From Bryobacterales bacterium (lineage in GTDB: Bacteria > Acidobacteriota > Terriglobia > Bryobacterales > Bryobacteraceae): a stretch of DNA of 43,978 nucleotides. The stretch spans positions 18,370-62,347 of the forward strand of contig PMTR01000089.1 of NCBI GenBank assembly GCA_003167255.1. The letters run 5' to 3'. How positions within the stretch are numbered: position 1 is the first letter of the stretch; every line of letters starts with the position of its first letter. This document shows positions 25,863-34,849 of this stretch, one piece after another. The notes beneath the pieces are model-generated. The model worked only from the letters and a program-made list of their open reading frames with translations. It was not told the DNA's origin and searched no databases. The position numbers and the translations under genes are program-made.

Positions 25863-26093
25863 TTAGAAACTGGGCGCTTTGTCGAGACTGTGGGCGGCGA
25901 AGTCGAGTACGGCTTTGATCTCCTCGCGCGAAACGGGGTATTGCTCAATGATCTCATCAATGGTCATGCCATCCTCAAGATTCTCGAAGACGAGTTTAAC
26001 CGGAGTCCGCGAATTGCGGAACGTCCACGCGCCGCTGACCCTGCCGGGGATGCTTTCCACGGCGGGGCATTGTGACCAGTCGAGATTCGCCAT
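25863..26093 (-). CDS. DUF433 family antitoxin (second pair)
   Basis: A 76-residue protein with CPAVESIPGRVSGAW, TPVKLVFENLEDGMTIDEII and QYPVSREEIKAVLDFAAHSL, which fit the DUF433 fold. It precedes a DUF5615 toxin gene on the same strand, the usual antitoxin-first order, with three bases between. An ATG at 26093 is the best start. It lies 37 bases from the end of the ABC transporter gene. Confidence 0.85.
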   Translation of the reverse strand: MANLDWSQCPAVESIPGRVSGAWTFRNSRTPVKLVFENLEDGMTIDEIIEQYPVSREEIKAVLDFAAHSLDKAPSF

Positions 26094-26130
26094 GGTCTAC
26101 ACTCCTTCTCTGAGAATACCCTGTTTACGC

Positions 26131-28014
26131 CTACGCCGTTCCGCCCCCCAGCAGCGATGCCGCCGTGGGAGCCGCCGCGCCTGCCAGACGCGGCCGCGCC
26201 GCATCCTCCGGCACGCTGTCACCTTCTCCCGGCGCCAAAAACAGGTTGGCATCGATACCGTGCTGGCGCGTGTACAAATCGTAATACCGGCCTTGCGCCG
26301 CGTACAGCGTTTCGTGCGTGCCCCGCTCCAGAATCCGGCCGGCCTCCACTACCAGGATCTGGTCCGCGCGCCGGATCGTCGAGAGCCGGTGCGCGATCAC
26401 AAATGTCGTGCGGCCCTTCATCAAATACGAGAGCCCTTCCTGAATGGCTGCTTCCGATTCCGAATCCAGGCTCGAAGTGGCCTCGTCCAGAATCAGGATG
26501 CGCGGGTCCGCCAGGATCGCGCGAGCGATCGAAACGCGCTGCCGCTGCCCGCCCGAAAGCTTTACGCCGCGCTCCCCCACCACGGTTTCGTATTTCTTCT
26601 CGAACTTCTCCGCGAACTCATCCACACGCGCGATGCGGCAGGCTTCCAGAATCTCGGCTTCGGTTGCCCGTGGCCGCGCGAAACCGACGTTTTCGCGAAT
26701 GCTGCCGTCGAACAGGAACGTGTCCTGCAGCACTACGCCTAGCTGCGTGCGGTAGGGGTACAACTGTGCGGTGGAAAGGTCCGTGCCATCCACGCGGATG
26801 ACGCCTTCGGTAGGCTCGTGAAACGCCGCGATCAGGCTGATGATGGTCGATTTGCCCGATCCCGACGGCCCCACCAGCGCCGTGACGGTGCCCGGCTGCG
26901 ACTCAAAGCTGACGTCGTACAACACCGGCTTCCCGGGCTCATAAGAGAAGTTGACGTGCTCGAACGCGATATCGCCGCGGATCGTGCCCACCGGTTGGGT
27001 TCGGTGCGGATCTTCGTTTTCCGGCTTCTCGTGCAGCACTTCCTGGGTGCGGTCCAGGCCCGCCAGCGCCTCGGTCAACTGCGTGCCGATGCCCACCACC
27101 TGGAACATTGGGGCCACCAGCATGGCCAGAAACATGGTGAAAGAAAAGAATTCGCCGGGGCTCAGCGTATGGGCCATCATCTGCCGCGCCCCCACGTACA
27201 TTACCGTTCCGCCCACAATCCCCATTAGCGAAGTGGCCGAGAGGCTCATCAGTGAGATGGCCGTGAGCGACTTCAGCACGTTGTCGAGCAGCCGCTGTAC
27301 GCCACCCGAAAACACCTGCGCCTCTTCATCCTCGGCATGGTATCCCTTCACCACGCGGACGCCGGCGAGAGATTCGGTGAGGCGTCCCTGCACTTCGGCG
27401 TTGATTTTTCCGCGCTCGCGGAAGATGGGCCGGATCTTCTTGAAAGCGGTCTGCAGCGTCATCGAAAAAACCGCGATGAAGAACAACGCCAGTCCCGTCA
27501 TTAAAGCGCTGATGCGCAGCAGGATCACCAAAGACACTAGGGCCTTCAGGATTCCTCCGACGAAATCCACCAGGCCCGTGCCAATCAGGTTCCGGACGCC
27601 TTCCACGTCGCTCATGATGCGCGAAACCAGCGCGCCGCTCTTGTTCGAGTCGTAGTAGGCCACCGGCAGCCGGCCCACGTGCTCCTGCACGGTGCGCCGC
27701 AATTGGGCAATCAGCCGCTGCCCCTCCTTGGAGAGTAACTGCGTGAGCGAGAACGAAGTGACTCCTTGAATGATGGTGGCCCCGAAGACTATGAGCACCA
27801 GGGGCGTCAACAGATAGTGCTGGCCCTTGGCGATGATATTGTCGAGCAGATACCTGGGTGCTCCGGGCAACACCACGCTCATGGCGATGTTGATCAACAT
27901 CAGGCCGAAGCCCAGTGCTAGTTTGGCGCGCCGCGGGCGCACCAGGTCCATCAGCAAGGGCCTTACGCTGCGAAACGTCTCGGCAGCTTTCTTCTTGGGC
28001 TTTGCGGGAGACAC
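26131..28014 (-). CDS. ABC exporter half-transporter (MsbA/lipid or drug type)
   Basis: The protein has about 627 residues from the GTG at 28014. The frame is open to 28470, but the upstream part overlaps the HAD gene, so this start is inferred and no good ribosome site is seen. Six membrane helices lie in residues 30-330. The nucleotide-binding domain has Walker A GPSGSGKST (382-390), signature LSGGQ (486-490), Walker B ILILDE (506-511) and H-loop His542. It should work as a homodimer exporting lipid or drug-like molecules. The C-terminal 40 residues are a low-complexity alanine-rich tail. Confidence 0.88.
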   Translation of the reverse strand: MSPAKPKKKAAETFRSVRPLLMDLVRPRRAKLALGFGLMLINIAMSVVLPGAPRYLLDNIIAKGQHYLLTPLVLIVFGATIIQGVTSFSLTQLLSKEGQRLIAQLRRTVQEHVGRLPVAYYDSNKSGALVSRIMSDVEGVRNLIGTGLVDFVGGILKALVSLVILLRISALMTGLALFFIAVFSMTLQTAFKKIRPIFRERGKINAEVQGRLTESLAGVRVVKGYHAEDEEAQVFSGGVQRLLDNVLKSLTAISLMSLSATSLMGIVGGTVMYVGARQMMAHTLSPGEFFSFTMFLAMLVAPMFQVVGIGTQLTEALAGLDRTQEVLHEKPENEDPHRTQPVGTIRGDIAFEHVNFSYEPGKPVLYDVSFESQPGTVTALVGPSGSGKSTIISLIAAFHEPTEGVIRVDGTDLSTAQLYPYRTQLGVVLQDTFLFDGSIRENVGFARPRATEAEILEACRIARVDEFAEKFEKKYETVVGERGVKLSGGQRQRVSIARAILADPRILILDEATSSLDSESEAAIQEGLSYLMKGRTTFVIAHRLSTIRRADQILVVEAGRILERGTHETLYAAQGRYYDLYTRQHGIDANLFLAPGEGDSVPEDAARPRLAGAAAPTAASLLGGGTA

Positions 28015-28049
28015 TGTTCTTAGGGTACCAGTAACCGGCCGCTCCGCTC

Positions 28050-28670
28050 TCAGCTTGGGCAGGTGGAGAGCCTCCTTCCCACCATCTCGGGCAACTCCGC
28101 CGGATGGTGAATTTGCAGCACTTCGAAGCCGGCCGCCCGCCCGCTCGCTATGCCGGCCGCGGAATCTTCCACTACCAGCGGCGCGCGCGAGCGCAGCCGT
28201 TCCGCTGCCAGCAGATATGGGTCGGGCGCCGGTTTGTAGCGCTTTACGCTCTCCGCGCCCACAGTGGTTTCGAAGTATTGGCGCAAGCCGCCGGCTGCCA
28301 GCATGGGTTCGATCTCCGTCGCGGAGCTGGAGCTCACCACCGCCATTTTGTACCGCCCTTTCAAGCCCTCTAGAAATCCGGCGAGTGCCGGGTCGAACGG
28401 CGGATTGGTGGTCATGCGCGCCATGAACAACCGCTTTTTCGCCGGATAGAGCTTCCACAGGTCGTCCCAATTGTGCGGCGGGTCGGACTGCATGGCCAGC
28501 ATGCGCAGCATGTCACGGTCGTCGATGCCGACGCACTGGCGGCGGTAAAATTCCCAGGTCAGCGTGATTCCCACGGTCGCCAGCACTTCCGCCCAGCAGG
28601 CGCAATGAGCCGGTTCGGTGTCGGCCAGCACGCCGTCAAAATCGAAAAGGATGGAATCGAACGAGGACAT
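28050..28670 (-). CDS. HAD-superfamily phosphatase, beta-phosphoglucomutase-like
   Basis: A 206-residue protein with the HAD motifs: DFDGVLADTEP (Asp10 nucleophile, Asp12 acid/base), VVSSSS (Ser113), Lys146 in KRYKPAPDP, and VVEDSAAG (Glu168, Asp169). The alpha-helical cap between motifs I and II makes it a subfamily I enzyme of the beta-phosphoglucomutase or phosphoglycolate phosphatase type. The exact phosphorylated substrate is unknown. It precedes the ABC exporter on the same strand with 35 bases between, so the two may share a transcript. Confidence 0.85.
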   Translation of the reverse strand: MSSFDSILFDFDGVLADTEPAHCACWAEVLATVGITLTWEFYRRQCVGIDDRDMLRMLAMQSDPPHNWDDLWKLYPAKKRLFMARMTTNPPFDPALAGFLEGLKGRYKMAVVSSSSATEIEPMLAAGGLRQYFETTVGAESVKRYKPAPDPYLLAAERLRSRAPLVVEDSAAGIASGRAAGFEVLQIHHPAELPEMVGRRLSTCPS

Positions 28671-28739
28671 GGCGAAGAAAACGACGAAGAGAATTTCAGC
28701 CTACCACGCCCCGGTGTGGTATCACTGAAATTAACCACC

Positions 28740-28985
28740 ATGTCCTCTGAAGAAGAACTAAAAGCGGAAAACGATCGGCTGCGCGCCGAAAACGAAGCTT
28801 TGAAGCGGCCCGCGCGCGGGCAGATGTCTCTGAAAGTCAGCGAGAAAGGCGGGCTCTCCGTCTATGGCCTCGGCCGTTTTCCCGTCACGCTCTATCGCGA
28901 GCAATGGGAAAAGCTGCTGGGGCTGGCGGACAGCATCCGCCAGTTTATTCAGGAGAACGATCACCTCCTCAAGAAAAAGGAATAG
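28740..28985 (+). CDS. Small conserved coiled-coil protein of unknown function
   Basis: An 81-residue protein (MSSEEELKAENDRLRAENEA at the start). The first 22 residues are a leucine-zipper-like coiled coil. A compact domain follows with LKVSEKGGLSVYGLGRFPVT and LYREQWEKLLGLADSIRQFI. I have seen the KVSEKGxxSVYGLGRFPVTLY core in small proteins of many bacteria, but no function is known to me. The ATG at 28740 fits this N-terminus; the longer upstream frame overlaps the divergent HAD gene. It ends three bases before the SDR gene, so the two are probably co-transcribed. Confidence 0.75.
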   Translation: MSSEEELKAENDRLRAENEALKRPARGQMSLKVSEKGGLSVYGLGRFPVTLYREQWEKLLGLADSIRQFIQENDHLLKKKE

Positions 28986-28988
28986 CCC

Positions 28989-29759
28989 ATGGCCCAACAG
29001 ACGGCCCTCGTCACTGGGGCGTCCGCCGGCATCGGCGCCGAACTGGCCAAACTCTGCGCGGCGGACGGGTGCAACCTCGTCCTGGTGGCCCGTGACGCGG
29101 AACGCCTCGCAGTTCTCGCGGGCGATCTGGCGCGCGCCCACAACATTCAGGCGCGCGTACTGGCGGCCGATCTCGCCGACCCGGTTGCCCCCGCGCAAAT
29201 CTTCGAACAGTTGCAGTCGACTCCCATCGATATCCTCATCAACAACGCAGGCTTCGGACTCCGCGGAGCTTTCGCCGAGACCGATTGGGCCGCCCATGCG
29301 CGCCTCATCGAGGTAAACATGACGGCGCCCGCGCACCTCACCAAACTTTTTCTGCCCGGCATGCTGCAACGCAAGCGGGGCCGCATCCTGAACGTAGCGT
29401 CCACCGCCGCGTTCGTCCCCGGCCCGTTCATGGCCATGTACTACGCCAGCAAGGCCTTTCTGCTCTCGTTTTCGGAATCCATCGCCAATGAGGTCGAAGG
29501 CACCGGCGTTACCGTCACAGTGCTCTGTCCCGGCCCCACACGAACCGAATTCTTCGAGCGCGCCGGGATCACCGGCAGCAAGTTGTCTCAAGGCCCCAGC
29601 ATGACCGCGGCCGATGTGGCGGGCGAAGGCTACCGCGCCATGCTGGCCGGTAAGACCCAGGTCATCGCCGGCGCGCGCAACCGCTGGTTGATGCGCGGTG
29701 CACGCATCGCACCCCGCGGCATGTTGGCCGGCTTCACGCGCCGCCTCAACCTGGAGTAG
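28989..29759 (+). CDS. Short-chain dehydrogenase/reductase
   Basis: A 256-residue classical SDR with TGASAGIG (9-16) for cofactor binding, NNAG (85-88), Ser138, and the Tyr151-x3-Lys155 catalytic pair in MYYASKAF. The layout resembles DltE/YqjQ-like SDRs that use NADP(H). The substrate is unknown. The 3' end contains a 13-base tandem duplication (29747-29771) across the stop codon. It follows the small coiled-coil gene by three bases and precedes the alpha/beta hydrolase gene by 18 bases. Confidence 0.88.
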   Translation: MAQQTALVTGASAGIGAELAKLCAADGCNLVLVARDAERLAVLAGDLARAHNIQARVLAADLADPVAPAQIFEQLQSTPIDILINNAGFGLRGAFAETDWAAHARLIEVNMTAPAHLTKLFLPGMLQRKRGRILNVASTAAFVPGPFMAMYYASKAFLLSFSESIANEVEGTGVTVTVLCPGPTRTEFFERAGITGSKLSQGPSMTAADVAGEGYRAMLAGKTQVIAGARNRWLMRGARIAPRGMLAGFTRRLNLE

Positions 29760-29777
29760 CAACCTGGAGTAACCATC

Positions 29778-30410
29778 GTGGAGAGCGCTTTCGAACAGGA
29801 CCTTATCCGCGGCGTCCTCCATCATCCGGCCCAGCCCACCGGAGAGGCGCTGGCTCTGACCCACGGCGCCGGGTCCAATTGCAATGCCCCGCTGCTGGTC
29901 CTGCTGGCCCGCGCCTTCGCTGAGGCCGGTTTCCTGGTGCTGCGGTACGATCTCCCTTTCCGCCGGCAACGCCCCAAGGGTCCGCCGTTTCCTGCCGCCG
30001 CGGCGCGCGATCGCCAGGGCGTCGCTTGCGCCGTCTCCGCCCTGAAGGAATTGCACGCGGACCGCGTTTGCGCCGGCGGCCACTCCTACGGCGGCCGCCA
30101 GACCGCCATGGCCGCCGCCGAGCATCCGGCGCTCGCCGGCGCCCTGCTGTTGCTCTCCTATCCGCTCCACCCGCCCGCCAAACCCGATCAGCCGCGCACC
30201 GCTTTCTTCCCCGATCTTCACACCCCCGTCCTGTTCGTCCAAGGATCCGCCGACCCGTTTGGCTCACTCGACGAACTTCGCGCCGCCATCGCCCTCATCC
30301 CGTCCCGTACCGATCTGCTCGCCATCCCGGGCGCCGGACACGACCTCAAACGCGCGCCCGCGGCTTTCCCGGACCTGCTTTCACGACTGCGCGCCCTGAT
30401 GTTAGCCTGA
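29778..30410 (+). CDS. Alpha/beta hydrolase, dienelactone hydrolase-like
   Basis: A 210-residue protein starting at a GTG. The nucleophile elbow is GGHSYGGRQ (Ser103), with HGAGSN (29-34) as oxyanion region and PGAGHD near the C-terminus supplying the catalytic His. The size and the early HGAG motif fit the KANL3/Tex30-like group of small alpha/beta hydrolases. The role is unknown. It is directly upstream of the malQ gene, with seven bases between, and may be in the same transcript. Confidence 0.82.
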   Translation: MESAFEQDLIRGVLHHPAQPTGEALALTHGAGSNCNAPLLVLLARAFAEAGFLVLRYDLPFRRQRPKGPPFPAAAARDRQGVACAVSALKELHADRVCAGGHSYGGRQTAMAAAEHPALAGALLLLSYPLHPPAKPDQPRTAFFPDLHTPVLFVQGSADPFGSLDELRAAIALIPSRTDLLAIPGAGHDLKRAPAAFPDLLSRLRALMLA

Positions 30411-30417
30411 ATTGTTC

Positions 30418-32661
30418 ATGGCCGATGAGACCTTCGAGCAGTTACTCGACCGCGCCGCTGCCGTCTGTGGAATCGAGCCCGGCTACTGGGATATCTGGGG
30501 CAAGTATCATGCAACCACCGTTGCGGTCCGCCAGTCCATCCTGGCGACGCTGGGAGTCCCCGCCGCCAATGCCGAAGAGCTCCGTGGTTCACTCGCCGCG
30601 CTGACTCGCCGCGAATGGGAGCGCCTCTTGCCCCCCGCCGTGGTCCTCTCCGAATCGGCTGCCCCGGAACTCCCCATGAACGTTCCGGCCGAATCGCTCG
30701 GAGATCGTGCCCGCCTGCTGATTCACCAGGAGGACGGCCACACCGCCGAGTTCGAACTGAACCTCTGGGAGCTGGCACAGACCGCCCACATCGAAATGGA
30801 TGGCCGCACCTGGGTACGCAAGCAGGCCCGCCTGCCGCTCACCCTGCCGCTTGGCTATCACCAGGTCACCCTGACGCTGGGCCCTGCGACCGCCTCCACC
30901 CGCCTCATCGTCACGCCGGACCGCGCCTTCGTCTCGCCGCACCTGGGCCAGGGCGGACGCGCCGCCGGTCTGGCCGTCAGCCTCTATGGCGTCCGCTCCG
31001 CGCGAAACTGGGGCTGCGGCGATTTTCGCGATCTCCTCGATGTCATCGATTTCGTCGCCGAAGATCTGGAAGCCGGCTTCGTGGCGCTCAACCCCCTTCA
31101 CGCCATCCACAACCGCCGCCCGTTCAACACCAGCCCTTACCTCCCCAACTCCACCTTCTATCAGAACTACCTCTATCTCGATGTCGAAGCCCTGGAAGAT
31201 TTCCCGCGCTGCCGCCGCGCCCGCGAGTTGTGGCAGTCGGCCGCTTTCCAGGACTCGCTCGATTCCCTCCGCGCCGCCCCGTTTGTCGAATATGAACGCG
31301 TGGCCGAGCTCAAGCTGCGCTCGCTCAAGCTGCTGTTCCTCGACTTCCTGCGGCGTGAGTGGCGCACCGGCTCGCCGCGCGCCCGCCACTTCCAGGCCTT
31401 CCTCCACCGTGAAGGCGCGCTGCTTGAGAACTTCGCTGTCCATTGCGCTCTCGGCGAACACATCCATCGCCTGAATCCGCAAACCTGGAGCTGGCCCCAA
31501 TGGCCTGCCGCTTATCGGGACCCCGCGTCCGCCGAAGTGGCCGCGTTCCGAAAGAAACATTGGCGGCGCATCCTGTTCTACCAGTTCCTCCAGTGGCAGA
31601 TCGACATCCAGTTGAGCCGCGCCCAGAGCCGCGCTCTCGACCGCCATCTCTCCATCGGGCTGTACCACGATCTGGCCCTCGCCACCGACAGCTTCGGCTC
31701 GGACCTGTGGGCCCACCGCCCCTTTTACGCCGCCGGCTGCCGCGTCGGCGCGCCCCCCGACGACTTTTCGCCCAAGGGCCAGGACTGGGGCTTTCCTCCG
31801 CCCAACGTCCGCCATCACCGCGAAGATGGATATCGCCTGTTCGCCGAATCCATTCGCAAGAACTGCCGTCACGGCGGCGCCCTGCGCATCGATCACGTGA
31901 TGCGCCTCTTCCGCCTCTACTGGATTCCCGATGGCTCCGACGCCACCCAAGGCGCTTACGTGCGCGAACCGTCCGAAGATTTCGTCCGCATCCTGGCGCT
32001 CGAAAGCGTTCGCAACCAAGTGGTGGTGATCGGCGAGGACCTCGGAACCGTAGAGCCTGCCGTGCGCGAAACTTTGGCGCGCTTCGGCATCCTCAGTTAC
32101 CGCCTGTTCTATTTCGAGAAGAACCAGCGCGGCGAATTCCGCCGCCACGAAGAATACCCCGTGCAGGCCCTGGTTTCCTCCACTACACACGACTTGCCGA
32201 CGCTCGCCGGCTACTGGGCCGCCTCCGATATCGAAGCGCGCCGCGCCGCCTCGACCATCGGCGATGCCGAGTTCCGCCGCCAGTCGGAAACCCGCGCCGC
32301 CGAAAAGCAGAAGATGCTCGACGTGTTATTCGCGCAGGAACTGTTGCCGCCAGGCGCGTCGCGCATCGCCGCGGCGTGGCCCGAATTGAACGGCCCACTG
32401 CACCACGCCATCGTCGGTTTCCTGGCGCTCACCCCTTCGCAACTGCTGGCGATTAACCAGGAAGACCTCACCAAAGAACTGCACCAGCAGAACCTCCCCT
32501 CGACCACTTGGCAATATCCGAACTGGGGAAGAAAGATGCGGTTCACCGTCGAGCAGCTTCGCACCGACCCGGAGGCTCGCGGCTACGCCGCCATGTTCCG
32601 CGACTGGATCGTGAAATCCGGCCGCCGCAACAATGGGTCCCAGAGCACCGGCCTCTCATAG
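30418..32661 (+). CDS. malQ: 4-alpha-glucanotransferase (amylomaltase, GH77)
   Basis: A 747-residue protein from the ATG at 30418 (a TTG at 30412 would add two residues). After a variable N-terminal part, the GH77 barrel shows ARNWGCGDFRDL, NPLHAIHNRRPFNTSPYLPN, ALRIDHVMRLFRLYWIPDG, VVIGEDLGTVEPAVR and SSTTHDLPTLAGYW. The last three hold the catalytic acid and nucleophile regions. The enzyme transfers segments of alpha-1,4-glucan in maltodextrin or glycogen metabolism. The longer N-terminus (about 200 residues before the barrel) resembles the E. coli MalQ type. No other glycogen gene is adjacent. Confidence 0.94.
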   Translation: MADETFEQLLDRAAAVCGIEPGYWDIWGKYHATTVAVRQSILATLGVPAANAEELRGSLAALTRREWERLLPPAVVLSESAAPELPMNVPAESLGDRARLLIHQEDGHTAEFELNLWELAQTAHIEMDGRTWVRKQARLPLTLPLGYHQVTLTLGPATASTRLIVTPDRAFVSPHLGQGGRAAGLAVSLYGVRSARNWGCGDFRDLLDVIDFVAEDLEAGFVALNPLHAIHNRRPFNTSPYLPNSTFYQNYLYLDVEALEDFPRCRRARELWQSAAFQDSLDSLRAAPFVEYERVAELKLRSLKLLFLDFLRREWRTGSPRARHFQAFLHREGALLENFAVHCALGEHIHRLNPQTWSWPQWPAAYRDPASAEVAAFRKKHWRRILFYQFLQWQIDIQLSRAQSRALDRHLSIGLYHDLALATDSFGSDLWAHRPFYAAGCRVGAPPDDFSPKGQDWGFPPPNVRHHREDGYRLFAESIRKNCRHGGALRIDHVMRLFRLYWIPDGSDATQGAYVREPSEDFVRILALESVRNQVVVIGEDLGTVEPAVRETLARFGILSYRLFYFEKNQRGEFRRHEEYPVQALVSSTTHDLPTLAGYWAASDIEARRAASTIGDAEFRRQSETRAAEKQKMLDVLFAQELLPPGASRIAAAWPELNGPLHHAIVGFLALTPSQLLAINQEDLTKELHQQNLPSTTWQYPNWGRKMRFTVEQLRTDPEARGYAAMFRDWIVKSGRRNNGSQSTGLS

Positions 32662-33024
32662 GTGGGGCATGCTTTAGCTTGCCCGGTTTATTCACGGAGT
32701 TGCTCCCCCGAACAAACTTCCGGCCACTTTGGACGCAGACGAAGCGCCGACAGGCACGGCGTTTCTCATTCTGTTGCCGTGGACTTCACGGGAGGGATCC
32801 AGGAACGCCGATCCCGTGCTGTCTCCGAGTGGCCGACCATCCGGGAGCTCTCAGTAAACGTGGTTGGCGTGAATTGACTGCCAGTCAAAAGGCAGGACGG
32901 CGGTGCGCATCGGGGCTCGAAACGAAATGCCGACTGGCCGTCACCTCTGAGGCATCGTGCCGGGGCAGATCGCGCCAATGATTTTGAGGTCTTCACTATT
33001 GCGGTATGAGTTGAAAGGGGACCG
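32662..33024. other. Intergenic region with one hairpin
   Basis: About 360 bases between convergent malQ and the HAAS gene. A hairpin with arms around GGGCA/TGCCC and GCT/AGC lies at 32665-32684, just after the malQ stop, and may terminate malQ. It belongs to the GTGGGGCA repeat family. Nothing else is recognised. Confidence 0.5.
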
Positions 33025-33987
33025 CTAGTCCTGCCGCGCAAGCAGCATCTGGTTACGCACATGCCATAGCGAAAACAGCAGCCAACCGGCTCGCCACGCA
33101 TGAATCGCAATCGCAACGACGATGGACACCCTAAAAGTGAGGTTCGCCCATTCCGTGACGTCCGGATACATCGAACTCACAAAATGCGGACCCTGCAGAT
33201 AAAGCAGCACGCCGATTGACACTCCGATGCCCCTAAGCACGAGATCCAAAATTTGAGCCCGCCGCCGTGGCAGCCATCGGAACAGAGTAAAGAAGCGCAG
33301 CACCAACTCCGCGCAGAGCAGCGTGATGATCGCTCCGTAAAACAGCGGCCACCGCGGCCAGAACTTCAGTGCCAGAGCCGGAAGATACAGAGCGCCCGGG
33401 CCCAACATGAGGTAAGGCCACTGCGGCGTCAGCGCCAGCCAGACCGTTCCCAACGCGACGCAGATGAACTCAAAAATACTCCGTGCATTCGGACCGTAGC
33501 CGTCCGTATTCGGCTTCAACGCGGGTAGCTTGCTTGGATCCCACCTATCTAACACCGCACCTTTGTATCGATCCAGGAGCGCAAAAACCAGCGTGATGAT
33601 GATCACTTGCGCCACCATCGGGAACAGGATTCCCGGGAACGCCGCGCGCCCAACGGTCAAAGACACGATGCCGATGATCACCAGCATAATCGAGAGATTC
33701 AGCGTCAATACGTTCTTGTAAAACGGAAACAGCTCCGGTCCGATCAGCTGCCGCCCGAACGCCAGCCCCAGATTGCCTTCGCGATAGCGCCCAGCGACCA
33801 GCGTGGGATTCCCATGGCGCCGCAGAATCTCCGCCTGCTGATCTTCGGTCAAAGGATGCCCCAGTTCCTCCGCCCGATCCTCCATCTGCGCAAGAATATT
33901 GCTGCGCAGCTCTTCAATGATGTCGTTGCGCCGCGCCTTTGGCAACAGCCACGCCACTGCTTGCAGATATCGATTCAGCAAATTCAC
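33025..33987 (-). CDS. HAAS-type membrane protein, partner of PadR
   Basis: The 320-residue protein starts at a GTG (33987) that overlaps the PadR stop by four bases (GTGA). The first 75 residues (VNLLNRYLQAVAWLLPKARR and IIEELRSNILAQMEDRAEEL) resemble the HAAS helical domain found next to PadR regulators. The rest has several hydrophobic helices. Such proteins are thought to be membrane sensors or anti-regulators working with PadR. The frame is open upstream but inside the PadR gene. Function is inferred from context. Confidence 0.78.
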   Translation of the reverse strand: MNLLNRYLQAVAWLLPKARRNDIIEELRSNILAQMEDRAEELGHPLTEDQQAEILRRHGNPTLVAGRYREGNLGLAFGRQLIGPELFPFYKNVLTLNLSIMLVIIGIVSLTVGRAAFPGILFPMVAQVIIITLVFALLDRYKGAVLDRWDPSKLPALKPNTDGYGPNARSIFEFICVALGTVWLALTPQWPYLMLGPGALYLPALALKFWPRWPLFYGAIITLLCAELVLRFFTLFRWLPRRRAQILDLVLRGIGVSIGVLLYLQGPHFVSSMYPDVTEWANLTFRVSIVVAIAIHAWRAGWLLFSLWHVRNQMLLARQD

Positions 33988-34322
33988 ACTTTCACCTCCC
34001 GCAGGATCCGGTCGAGCGACTCGCCTATTCCGCGCCATTCTTCCAATAATTGTTTGAAGACCACCTTGCCCTCTCTTGACAGCCTGTAAAACCGCTTGTT
34101 GCGCTTGTCTTCCTCGCGCCACTCACTGGTCAAAAGCCCCTGGGTCTCCAACCGCCGCAGCAGCGGATAGAGCGTGCTTTCATCCATCTCCAACCCCTCA
34201 TCCGCCAAAGCCTTGCGTAGCGTGTAGCCATAATGTTCCGCCCGCAACTGCGCCAAAACCGCCAGCACTAGGCAGCCGCGTCGCAGCTCGAGCCGCAAGT
34301 TCTCGAAGGGACTTTCGTTCAT
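33984..34322 (-). CDS. PadR family transcriptional regulator
   Basis: A 112-residue winged-helix protein with RRGCLVLAVLAQLRAEHYGY, STLYPLLRRLETQGLLTSEW and KRFYRLSREGK, the PadR core. The C-terminal helix for dimerisation is short, as in subfamily 2. The ATG at 34322 is chosen over one 12 codons upstream because the usual start lies about ten residues before the first helix. PadR proteins usually repress their own operon, here with the HAAS gene, and a palindromic site lies directly upstream. Confidence 0.9.
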   Translation of the reverse strand: MNESPFENLRLELRRGCLVLAVLAQLRAEHYGYTLRKALADEGLEMDESTLYPLLRRLETQGLLTSEWREEDKRNKRFYRLSREGKVVFKQLLEEWRGIGESLDRILREVKV

Positions 34323-34376
34323 CTGTATACCGTGCGATGCATACTGTATTACACACACTGTATATCACACAGTATG
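34321..34376 (-). promoter_or_regulatory. Probable PadR operator and promoter region
   Basis: The AT-rich stretch contains CATACTGT (34340-34347) and ACAGTATG (34369-34376) as an inverted pair and ACTGTAT repeated at 34343 and 34357. It sits over the start of the PadR gene, consistent with autoregulation. Confidence 0.6.
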
Positions 34377-34849
34377 GGATGTCAAGAGGTATTCTGCGTC
34401 GTACCAAACCCGCGGCACCTCTGGCAGCAGCGGCCCTGCCGGTGACGCGCGAACGTGCGGTGCTGGCCGTCGGCGCCCGGCGACCCGCCGTGTCCGTGCG
34501 TCTTGCGCATACGGGCGAACTGGCGGGTGTGCGGCGAACCTTGTGGGGGGCCACAGAAACCGCCACCCGCGAGTAGTCGCCCAGCGTCGACCGACGATTA
34601 CGAAGCGCCGTCGACTGCTCCGGTCGGAATACGCGGCACTCGGAGAATGCTCGGCTGTGGTCATGCGGAGGACCTGTCTGGAGCACCGGCGGGATTCCTG
34701 TCGCCGCGGTATCCTGGTTTTCCTGGCCCGCCTCGCATCGTATAGACTGGTCGAGCCCCGCTGAGCGCACCCCAGTCCAATCCCCAGAGCCGCCCAGAGA
34801 ATTGCTGCCTCAATACGGTGAGCCATAGCTCCGCGGCGGTATTCTCTTT
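34377..34849. other. Intergenic region without recognised gene
   Basis: About 470 bases. Open frames cross it on both strands, but none has a family-like sequence or ribosome site. It may hold decayed coding sequence. No repeat was identified. Confidence 0.4.

Noticed and set aside
29747-29771. Thirteen-base tandem duplication (CAACCTGGAGTA) at the end of the SDR gene
   Set aside because: It only duplicates the end of the gene and its stop codon; no functional consequence is apparent.
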